In this document: positions 1 through 5,655 of the stretch, in pieces
How the letters are laid out: each line of letters opens with the position of its first letter
Numbering within the stretch: the first letter of the stretch is position 1
Assembly: GCA_943914405.1 (NCBI GenBank)
Contig: CALUBX010000140.1
Span: forward strand, 1-11,731
Direction of reading: 5' to 3'
Length of the DNA: 11,731 bases
Source of the DNA: an uncultured Hyphomicrobiales bacterium
GTDB lineage: Bacteria; Pseudomonadota; Alphaproteobacteria; Rhizobiales; Rhizobiaceae
The notes under the pieces: generated by a model
Seen by the model: the letters and a program-made list of their open reading frames with translations, nothing else
Told to the model about the DNA's origin: nothing
Databases searched by the model: none
Position numbers and translations under genes: made by a program

Positions 1-140
1 ATCATCGGCTTCCCCAGCGTCATCGCCTTGAACCGTTTGAGATCGGTCGACAGCCGCCAGGGCATCCCGCCATCCCGGCCGATGACGTGATTGCGCGATA
101 TGGCGACGAAGATGGCGATACGGGGCGAGACGTTAGACAC
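1..140 (-). CDS. folA: Dihydrofolate reductase, N-terminal part (cut by window edge)
   Basis: DHFR reduces dihydrofolate to tetrahydrofolate with NADPH in the cytoplasm, restoring the folate oxidised by thymidylate synthase. The 46 visible codons carry the family N-terminus: a first beta strand (IAIFVAIS), the nicotinamide-loop motif NHVIGRDGGMPW, and DLKRFKAMTLGKP. Asp33 lies five residues after Trp28, matching the spacing of E. coli Trp22 and catalytic Asp27. I place the start at a GTG (138-140) directly after the TAA of the upstream TIR gene. An AGGTGG-like ribosome binding site lies inside the last codons of that gene, so translation is probably coupled. The remaining two thirds of the protein lie outside the window. 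The identification is firm; the GTG start is likely. Confidence 0.93.
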   Translation of the reverse strand, partial: MSNVSPRIAIFVAISRNHVIGRDGGMPWRLSTDLKRFKAMTLGKPM

Positions 141-959
141 TTACTTCCACCTTTGAAACAACTGCCCGAGGCGCGGAAGCTCCCGCCAGACATCCTCAGA
201 ATCGGCTTGGCCGGCCGGCACCCGGCTGATGGCGAAGAAAGGCCAGAACGACAGGACCGGCGTCTGGAACTTTGCACGAACCACGTCCTCGTCCAGATCA
301 CCGGCTAGGACCCGGTCCGATAGGCTTTCTAGAAACGCGAATATTTTCATTATGTCCGCGTTTGCCGCCTGAAACTCCTCACTCCTCGGATCACTGTCTA
401 TATTGCGTACCGCTGCTCTCGCGTCCTTGAGGTCTTCGTCCCATGCGCGCAGATACGCCTCGAATGAAGAATGGGCTAGAACGTCGGGCCTTTCCGCTTC
501 CGCGTGCCTGAATGCAGCGCGGATTTGGTTGCAAGCCGCGCCGAGCGCAGCGATCAAACGACCGTCGGCACGATCTCCATTGTATGTCAGAGATACCACA
601 CCCAGTAGGTCGGTCGGCAAATGAAGTGCCTTCACATTGCGGGGTGTGACGAAGAAACATTTGTCGAGACCGAGCCTTCCAATGAAAAGTCCCAGTTCAA
701 AGACGAGATTGTCACGGACGGCGGAAAATCGCTGTCCCCGCATCTCAAGAACGTCATCAGGTGTAAAGACGAATACGGCGAAATCAAAGTCCCGCAGGGC
801 CGCAACGAGCCTGCTGACGACCACATTGCCCGGCTTGAATACTCCCTGATTCCAGACCGTCACCTCGGCATCATAGTCGAGGTTTTCCTGAACGGCGTAG
901 GCGAACTCCAGACCCTCGATCGACGAGCCTACGAAAACCCGAGGCAACCTCAGGCTCAT
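141..959 (-). CDS. TIR-like (Cap12/PycTIR-type) predicted nucleotide-binding protein
   Basis: A 272-aa protein whose first ~110 residues match the TIR-like family formerly annotated as 'predicted nucleotide-binding protein' (PF10137). The motifs are RVFVGSS at 7-13, a [12 protein letters not shown] stretch at 33-44, AVFVFTPDD at 61-69, and [16 protein letters not shown] at 82-97. Glu88 sits where the catalytic glutamate of TIR NADases lies. Family members act as NAD+-cleaving effectors in CBASS and Pycsar defence. The C-terminal ~130 residues are predicted helical; [19 protein letters not shown] (209-227) resembles DUF4760-type sequence. I see no transmembrane segment and no cyclase partner. 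The ATG overlaps the thyA stop (ATGA) and the TAA abuts the folA start, so the gene sits inside the thymidylate operon. Fold assignment is good; NADase activity and function are inferred. Confidence 0.82.
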   Translation of the reverse strand: MSLRLPRVFVGSSIEGLEFAYAVQENLDYDAEVTVWNQGVFKPGNVVVSRLVAALRDFDFAVFVFTPDDVLEMRGQRFSAVRDNLVFELGLFIGRLGLDKCFFVTPRNVKALHLPTDLLGVVSLTYNGDRADGRLIAALGAACNQIRAAFRHAEAERPDVLAHSSFEAYLRAWDEDLKDARAAVRNIDSDPRSEEFQAANADIMKIFAFLESLSDRVLAGDLDEDVVRAKFQTPVLSFWPFFAISRVPAGQADSEDVWRELPRLGQLFQRWK

Positions 960-1750
960 CTGGCGACTTCAGCCTTTATATGGGCGTCCGGTATATAGTT
1001 CTCCAGCGTGAAGTCCTCGAACCGGAACGCGAAAATATCGCGCACATTCGGATTGATGCGCATGGTCGGCAGCGGCTTAGGGCTGCGTGTGAGCTGCAGC
1101 CGCGCCTGCTCGAAATGGTCGGAATAGATGTGGGTGTCCCCGAGCGTGTGGACGAAATCGCCCGGCTTCAGTCCGACGACCTGCGCCACCATCATCGTCA
1201 GGAGCGCGTAGGAGGCGATGTTGAAGGGCACGCCGAGGAACACGTCGCCGGACCGCTGGTAGAGTTGGCAGGAAAGCCGGCCATCGGCAACGTAGAACTG
1301 GAACAGGCAGTGGCAGGGCGGCAGCGCCATCTGATCCACGTCCGCCGGGTTCCAGGCTGACACGATATGCCTGCGGGAATTGGGGTTGACCTTCAGCCCC
1401 TCGATAAGCTGTGCGATCTGGTCGATATGTCCGCCGTCCGGCGTCGGCCACGACCGCCATTGATACCCGTAGACCGGCCCGAGATCGCCCTTCTCGTCCG
1501 CCCATTCGTCCCAGATGGAAACGCCGTTTTCCTTCAGATAGGCGATATTCGTCTCGCCTCTCAGGAACCACAACAGTTCGTAGATGATCGACCTGAGATG
1601 CAGTTTCTTGGTCGTGAGCACCGGGAACCCGTCGGCGAGATCGAACCGCATCTGGTAGCCGAAGACGGAACGCGTACCCTTGCCCGTCCGGTCGCCGCGG
1701 TCGGTGCCGCTTTCCATCACGTGTTTCAGAAGATCGAGATATTGTTTCAT
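956..1750 (-). CDS. thyA: Thymidylate synthase
   Basis: Converts dUMP plus 5,10-methylene-tetrahydrofolate to dTMP and dihydrofolate, which FolA then recycles. The protein is 264 aa, the same length as E. coli ThyA. Visible landmarks are the phosphate-binding Arg21 ([11 protein letters not shown]), WFLRGETN (61-68), [14 protein letters not shown] (122-135), the nucleophile Cys146 in [29 protein letters not shown] (161-177) and DTHIYSDH (205-212). I chose the ATG at 1748-1750 because it gives the family N-terminus MKQYLDLL. The frame stays open further upstream but runs into the SDR gene, so that extension is not real. The C-terminal residues are KAEVAR, whereas most family members end close to KAPVA plus a hydrophobic residue. 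This alters the tail exactly where the TIR gene overlaps. Confidence 0.98.
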   Translation of the reverse strand: MKQYLDLLKHVMESGTDRGDRTGKGTRSVFGYQMRFDLADGFPVLTTKKLHLRSIIYELLWFLRGETNIAYLKENGVSIWDEWADEKGDLGPVYGYQWRSWPTPDGGHIDQIAQLIEGLKVNPNSRRHIVSAWNPADVDQMALPPCHCLFQFYVADGRLSCQLYQRSGDVFLGVPFNIASYALLTMMVAQVVGLKPGDFVHTLGDTHIYSDHFEQARLQLTRSPKPLPTMRINPNVRDIFAFRFEDFTLENYIPDAHIKAEVAR

Positions 1751-1848
1751 GGCCGCCGCACTCTCTGGTCTGCCCATGTTACAGGATTCGGCCGCCGGCA
1801 CGCAATTCGTCTCGGCTTCTGTCCCCGGTTTTCGGCAGGCATGCGCGG

Positions 1849-2742
1849 CTATCCCGGCACGTAGCGGCGCCAGTTGTGCTCCTCGACAAAGCCCAGCACC
1901 TCGCGAATCTTGCGATTGCTGATGGGCGCCTCGTATTCGCCGAGATCGCCAGTGATCGGCGTGCCAGGCGCCCACCGGCTCAGGAAGTCGCGGGTGGGCT
2001 CGCGCGCCGTGAGCGTATCGTTGACCGCATTGAAGACCTGGAAGCCGAGGCCGTCCGTCTCCAGTCCGCGATGCACGATCTGCCCGAGATCGCGCGCGTC
2101 GATATAGCTCCAGGCATTGCGCTTGCGAGACGGCGGATCGGCGAGGAAGGCAGGAAACAGGGCGTAATCCTCCGGCGAGATGACGTTGCCGATCCGCAGC
2201 GCATAGATGTCGGCGCCGAAGCGCATGGAAAACGCCCGTGCCGTCTTTTCGTTGACCACCTTGGAGAGCCCGTAGCTGTCCATGGGATCGACGTCATAAT
2301 CCTCGGTCAGAGGAAATGAATGATAGTCCTTGTCACCCTCGGCAAAGCAGACGCCATAGGTCGTCTCGCTGGAGGCAATGATCACCTTGCGGATGCCGAG
2401 CTTCATGGCAGCCTCGATCACGTTATAGGTCGAGGTGACGTTCGCCTTGAAGGTCGTGTTGTCGGGGCGCAGCAGGATTCGCGGAACGGCGGCAAAATGC
2501 ACGACCGCATCGACCGGTGCCGGTCCCTGCCCCGTTTCCAGCCCCTTGAAGTCGAAATGCATGGACAGGGCGTTGAACACCTGCCCGCTGTCGGTGAGAT
2601 CCACATTCAGTGTCGGCACCCCGGGATGATCGAGCGGCACCAGATCGAGGTTGAGGACCTCGTGTCCCTTGTCGATTAGATAGGGGATTGCATGCCGTCC
2701 CGCCTTGCCGCTACCGCCGGTGAATACGATCCGCTTGCCCAT
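1849..2742 (-). CDS. NAD(P)-dependent extended SDR, epimerase/dehydratase-like
   Basis: A 297-aa extended short-chain dehydrogenase/reductase. The Rossmann fingerprint TGGSGKAG is at 8-15, an acidic residue (Asp33 in NLDLVP) ends the second strand as in NAD-preferring members, HFAAVP is at 82-87, SSETTYG at 124-130, and the catalytic pair YGLSK at 157-161 (Tyr157, Lys161). Length and motifs fit sugar-nucleotide epimerases or uronate-type dehydrogenases, but the substrate cannot be read from sequence. A GGGAGAGG-like ribosome binding site precedes the ATG. The gene lies 98 nt upstream of thyA on the same strand; that gap holds nothing notable, so the two may share a transcript. It follows a probable gene remnant (2791-2970) by 48 nt, suggesting it was once the second gene of a pair. 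Confidence 0.88.
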   Translation of the reverse strand: MGKRIVFTGGSGKAGRHAIPYLIDKGHEVLNLDLVPLDHPGVPTLNVDLTDSGQVFNALSMHFDFKGLETGQGPAPVDAVVHFAAVPRILLRPDNTTFKANVTSTYNVIEAAMKLGIRKVIIASSETTYGVCFAEGDKDYHSFPLTEDYDVDPMDSYGLSKVVNEKTARAFSMRFGADIYALRIGNVISPEDYALFPAFLADPPSRKRNAWSYIDARDLGQIVHRGLETDGLGFQVFNAVNDTLTAREPTRDFLSRWAPGTPITGDLGEYEAPISNRKIREVLGFVEEHNWRRYVPG

Positions 2743-2790
2743 GAATTATCCTCTCCCATATGTCGGCTGGCGCTTGGCGCCCTGGCCTAA

Positions 2791-2970
2791 CTAATGGCGA
2801 CCCGCCCGTTCCGCCAGAGGTATGGGCGGAAGATTGTCCACCCACCCCTTTTCATCAGGATCGTAAAGACTTATATCAGCCGTGCCGGATTTCGGTCCGG
2901 CTATGGCAATAAACGGTCGGTGTAATAAACCTATTGGACCCGGGGGCGTTATACGACAAACTCCTAAGAG
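2791..2970 (-). pseudogene. Probable 3' remnant of a gene formerly upstream of the SDR gene
   Basis: An open minus-strand frame with no plausible start codon that ends at TAG (2791-2793), 48 nt before the SDR start. Its last ~45 residues look like real protein: HRPFIAIAGPKSGTADISL, then a YDPDEKGWVDNL stretch, then PPIPLAERAGRH. Upstream in the same frame is TAA (2971-2973), followed by a start-bearing 31-codon frame (2971-3066) coincident with the large hairpin. I cannot assign a family. The simplest reading is that a gene in operon with the SDR lost its 5' part when the adjacent sequence changed, leaving a C-terminal tail. It could instead be chance coding potential. The GCCGGA/TCCGGC hairpin at 2884-2901 falls inside this frame. 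Confidence 0.35.
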
Positions 2971-2977
2971 TTAGTCG
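2954..2977. repeat. Stem-loop with CTAA loop
   Basis: CGACAAACTC (2954-2963) can pair with GAGTTAGTCG (2968-2977) around the loop CTAA. That is nine of ten pairs with one A-A mismatch. No T-run follows on either strand, so it is not a classical intrinsic terminator. It lies 41 nt from the larger hairpin at 3019-3070 and may belong to the same structured element. Confidence 0.6.
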
Positions 2978-3018
2978 ACGGGCGAGTAACTGGGACCCTT
3001 CTCTTCCTTACCTGTGGT

Positions 3019-3070
3019 AGTCATGCGGAACTGCGCACCCTCCATAGTGCCGTAGCGGTTCCGCATGACT
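3019..3070. repeat. Long stem-loop with CCTCCATA apical loop; possible ncRNA or RIME-like palindrome
   Basis: AGTCATGCGGAACTGC (3019-3034) pairs with GCGGTTCCGCATGACT (3055-3070), giving 15 Watson-Crick pairs and one G-T pair. GCAC/GTGC (3035-3038/3047-3050) adds an inner helix. There is a 4-nt bulge (CGTA) on the 3' side, and the apical loop is CCTCCATA. On the plus strand the loop exposes an anti-Shine-Dalgarno CCUCC. On the minus strand it exposes GGAGG, 11-13 nt before an ATG in the opposite arm. No T-run follows. Rhizobial genomes carry palindromic RIME/ABC mosaic elements as well as small RNAs with CCUCC loops; I cannot tell which, if either, this is. A second small stem, CGACCG/CGGTCG, lies at 3119-3141. 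Confidence 0.6.
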
Positions 3071-3113
3071 GGCGCGACGTGAAATGTCTGTTACCCTCAG
3101 GGCTTGTTGCTGC

Positions 3114-3441
3114 CTACCCGACCGAAGGGAGGGCTCGGTCGCGAAATTTCTCAACAAATTCGTCGATCACAAACCGCGCCAAGTTATTGCTATTAATCGG
3201 ACGATACGTCTGGAGCCGCAGGCAGCGCCAACTTTACCGTGCCATGCAGCTCGGTCGGCAACTGTTGTGAACACTCCGCTGCGGGATTCGGGCGGATCGG
3301 CAGGTCGTGATTGTTGTTGATGCACATAATGTCCAGAAGAGGATCAAGCGCCGATAAATGACCCTCAAGTCCTCGAATTGGTCGCCTGCCAGCTTCACAA
3401 TTTGAGATATTGAGCCAGTTAATTGCTGATCTGAGACTCTC
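3114..3441 (-). pseudogene. Decayed minus-strand coding region, family unknown
   Basis: Two overlapping minus-strand frames with no good start look coding. The first runs 3441 to 3193 and includes LEGHLSALDPLLDIMCINNN and LPTELHGTVKLALPAAPD. The second runs 3233 to 3114 and includes LQTYRPINSNNLARFVID followed by EFVEKFRDRALPSVG and TAG. Moving from the first to the second with one frame change near 3205-3215 gives a continuous protein-like tail. That suggests a frameshifted 3' fragment of a gene. The tail faintly recalls the C-terminus of a LysR-type regulator (basic aromatic strand, then a long helix), but the match is too weak to name. Together with the remnant at 2791-2970 it marks this interval as a scar of genome rearrangement. 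Confidence 0.3.
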
Positions 3442-3489
3442 TCAGCGAGAGAGATTGTAAATCCGTTCTCGAAATGCGCTCTATTGCGG

Positions 3490-3905
3490 CACAAAATTTC
3501 TTTTGAAAGGAGCAGTCTCAGAGGATCTAGGAATAAAATTCTCGCAGTTTGGACGTATTCGTCCGCCTAATACTATTTATTTTTCATAAAAGTTATAGCC
3601 CCGATAGATCGCTACCTAAAAAAACGCTTTGACCCCAAACGAAAAATACAGACTATACGGGAAAATGGCACGCTTTACTGAAATGCCGGTCGTTCAGTGG
3701 AAAGTATTAATCGACTAATTAAAACGACATTTCCTTGCATTCACATCGAAATGAAGGAAAGTTAATATAATTCATTTGAATGAATATTTCAAATAACAGA
3801 CTATGTGAAGCAAAACTAGAAATCCTATTCCAGCAACTTGGGTCTTCCGTTGTTTACACCATCCCACTGTCATGAAAGCCTAGTCGTAGACAAAGGAGAC
3901 CAGGC
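3490..3905. other. AT-rich non-coding stretch with two palindromes
   Basis: No convincing gene is visible on either strand. The base composition is distinctly richer in A and T than the GC-rich core genes to the left. One hairpin pairs TTTCCTT (3730-3736) with AAGGAAA (3754-3760), extended inward by CATT/AATG. Just downstream is the near-perfect palindrome ATTCATT-TG-AATGAAT (3770-3785). Such palindromes could be protein-binding or recombination-accessory sites of the neighbouring mobility module, but nothing in the sequence proves it. The island end most plausibly lies somewhere between about 3100 and 4060. Confidence 0.4.
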
Positions 3906-4034
3906 ATGACGGAAGTACACTCGGGACATCAAAACGTGATCAACCTCACATACTTACAGGCCAACCAACTTGCACACCTCGGACATCGATCATCCGTTGC
4001 TTTAACAAACCCCAAAGCCGCATACGATCACTAA
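3906..4034 (+). CDS. Candidate 42-aa small protein or leader peptide
   Basis: An ATG at 3906 is preceded by AAAGGAGACCAGGC. This is a strong AGGAG ribosome binding site with about 7 nt spacing, far better than that of the recombinase gene downstream. The frame stays open for 42 codons (MTEVHSGHQNVINLTYLQ...) to TAA at 4032-4034. It is rich in His, Asn and Gln, has no membrane segment, and I recognise no family. It lies 199 nt upstream of the first recombinase on the same strand, with the hairpin cluster at 4061-4184 between them. It could therefore be a leader peptide or a small accessory factor of the module. The support is the ribosome binding site and the open frame only. Confidence 0.4.
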   Translation: MTEVHSGHQNVINLTYLQANQLAHLGHRSSVALTNPKAAYDH

Positions 4035-4060
4035 AGCTTCATTTTTGTTCAGCGGCCAAT

Positions 4061-4184
4061 GCTTAATCGTCGAGCAGGCTCTAACGATCCAGCTGAGCGT
4101 CAAATTTAATTCGCAGGCGCTCGGAGCGCCAGATTAAATCGGGCGTCATTAATCGCTACGATCAAGCACCCGCGTCGGCGCGGG
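4061..4184. repeat. Nested inverted repeats upstream of the first recombinase gene
   Basis: Three structures are stacked here. (1) GCTTAATCGT (4061-4070) and ACGATCAAGC (4158-4167) are inverted copies matching at nine of ten positions. (2) Inside them, ATTTAAT (4104-4110) pairs with ATTAAAT (4133-4139), enclosing GGCGCT-CGG-AGCGCC (4116-4130). (3) CCCGCG-TCGG-CGCGGG (4169-4184) is a perfect 6-bp hairpin with a TCGG loop. There is also an imperfect direct repeat, GCGTCAAATTTAATTCGC (4097-4114) versus GCGTCATTAATCGC (4143-4156). No T-run follows, so these are not ordinary terminators. Position suggests a recombination end site, an arm-binding region, or control of the recombinase operon. Confidence 0.55.
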
Positions 4185-4233
4185 ATATTCGACATAATAA
4201 CGCCCACCGCACAATCCACAAGAGTAGCTCCCT

Positions 4234-5655
4234 ATGGCTAGGCTTCACTGGGTTCACCCAAGAACGCGCTCTCCATTCTTGAGAAGCATCGCTCATATCC
4301 CATATATTATCGGCGACGACGACGACTATATGGATGGCTTCAATCTCTACCTTCAGGAGAGGTGCAGCGGAAGAATCCAGCTGTCCCGAGGCATCATCAA
4401 CAATGTCGCCACGTTTCGGCGCAGCCCGAACAGCATAAGGGCGTTCGGATACAATCTCACTAACTTCGCGTCATGGCTATACATCGAGGAATGCCATCCA
4501 GACCTCGGAGTGATCCACTGGACTGAAGTGGCCGAATGGCACCTAAGGGACCTTTATCATGAGCATATGAAGCTTGGACTATGGACTCAAGAGTTCTGGG
4601 CGACAGGAAACGAAATCAGTTTGAATTCGTCCACCACCATGAAGGGCCGCTTAAGCGAGATAAGGGCTTGTTATCGGTGGATGGCTGCCGAGAACCTTGT
4701 TGAGTGGCCGAAGCCCGAGCCGCCGCTAATGGAGCGTCAAAAGTCGCTACTCAAATCCCTCACTGCTTTGAAGCAATCGCTTCCTGATGAATTGCGAAAT
4801 CTAGATCGAAAACCGAAGTATAACCGCCGACAGGACCCCGGAGACTGGTTGCCGCTTGCCCCTGAAGAGCTTCGAGCGATCCTACAGCACATGAACGGGC
4901 GGTTCGGAGTTCTGGTAACACTTCTGTATCTCTGGACAGGAATGCGGCTCCAGGAGCTGATCTCGAACACGTTGGTTCCAGGGACTATGCATCTCCGATC
5001 CGAGGATGAGCGAAGGTTAGCATCACCAAGGTTCCCGAAAGCCAGATATCAACTCAGGTACGACATCAAAGACACCGCCATGGTGGGAGTGCTGCCTGAC
5101 GAAGAAAGCTCGTTCTCATCTTGCGACGCCATGTTGCCAATGAAAATAATGGGGAAGCGACGAAAAATACGGACGGTATACATACCCGGTCACCTGATGC
5201 GTGATATATGGCGGTACTATGTATTAGAGCGGCCGAAAGTATCTGATGCTAACGCCTCGGCAATGTTCATAAATAAACGGGCGTCGCGGATTAGCGCCAG
5301 GAATGTCAGTTATCTTATCTCCGAGGCACGCAAGGCTGCAGAAGGGCACTTGGGCCACCAGATACAACTCACTCCCCATGTGCTCCGACATACGTTCGCC
5401 TGCCTGGCCCTCGAAGGTATAATCGCGGGACGAGCGAAAGAAGATGGACATGATCCCGCGAAGCTATCGCTAGATCATATCGAGACCTACGGCATAGAAG
5501 CGACAGCCATTATTCAAGAATGGCTTGGACACACTCTCGTGAAGGACACGGCGCGGTATTTACGACAACTGCGTATGGGGCGTGCGGGTCTCCGATATCT
5601 GGAGTTTTTCACCAATGCTGTGGAAGAGGTGGTTGGCGATGCCGCATCGGGGTAG
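4234..5655 (+). CDS. Tyrosine recombinase/integrase 1 (catalytic set complete)
   Basis: A 473-aa site-specific recombinase that would cleave and rejoin DNA through a 3'-phosphotyrosine. An N-terminal SAM-like DNA-binding region (about 30-165) is followed by the catalytic domain (about 205-455). Visible active-site residues are Arg238 (LWTGMRLQELIS), lysines in the KIMGKRRKIRTVYIP strand (304-318), His382 and Arg385 (TPHVLRHTF), His433 (EWLGHTLVKDT) and nucleophile Tyr442 (ARYLRQL). An insertion of ~30 residues between the box I arginine and the lysine hairpin, and another between HxxR and GH, make it longer than phage-type integrases. The ATG at 4234 has only a weak ribosome binding site. It is first in the operon and probably the counterpart of Tn554 TnpA. 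Confidence 0.88.
   Translation: MARLHWVHPRTRSPFLRSIAHIPYIIGDDDDYMDGFNLYLQERCSGRIQLSRGIINNVATFRRSPNSIRAFGYNLTNFASWLYIEECHPDLGVIHWTEVAEWHLRDLYHEHMKLGLWTQEFWATGNEISLNSSTTMKGRLSEIRACYRWMAAENLVEWPKPEPPLMERQKSLLKSLTALKQSLPDELRNLDRKPKYNRRQDPGDWLPLAPEELRAILQHMNGRFGVLVTLLYLWTGMRLQELISNTLVPGTMHLRSEDERRLASPRFPKARYQLRYDIKDTAMVGVLPDEESSFSSCDAMLPMKIMGKRRKIRTVYIPGHLMRDIWRYYVLERPKVSDANASAMFINKRASRISARNVSYLISEARKAAEGHLGHQIQLTPHVLRHTFACLALEGIIAGRAKEDGHDPAKLSLDHIETYGIEATAIIQEWLGHTLVKDTARYLRQLRMGRAGLRYLEFFTNAVEEVVGDAASG

Noticed and set aside
1751..1975. N-terminal extension of ThyA upstream of 1750
   Set aside because: It would overlap the SDR gene, lacks family similarity, and the ATG at 1750 gives the exact family N-terminus.
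2974..2998. Fragment resembling the 16S rRNA 'GACGGG-GAGTAAC' segment
   Set aside because: The resemblance covers about 15 nt only and the flanking sequence does not match rRNA; treated as coincidence.
2971..3066. 31-aa minus-strand ORF (MRNRYGTMEG...) as a real gene
   Set aside because: It coincides almost entirely with the long hairpin and has no clear ribosome binding site before its first ATG; kept only as part of the hairpin discussion.
2930..3075. Permuted (two-piece) alphaproteobacterial tmRNA, a frequent island integration site
   Set aside because: There is a GGGGGC start and a TCGACGGG string, but their spacing is wrong, no CCA-ending acceptor partner is visible, and no ANDN-type tag coding sequence occurs nearby.
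3079..3320. Plus-strand ORFs of 63 and 78 aa
   Set aside because: They lie antisense to the better protein-like minus-strand frames, and their composition and start contexts are poor.
3234..3494. 86-aa minus-strand ORF as an intact gene
   Set aside because: No recognisable motif, poor start context, and another frame over the same bases looks more protein-like.
5582..5638. Upstream start for the second recombinase
   Set aside because: It would create a 74-nt overlap with the first recombinase, whereas the ATG at 5639 has a good ribosome binding site.
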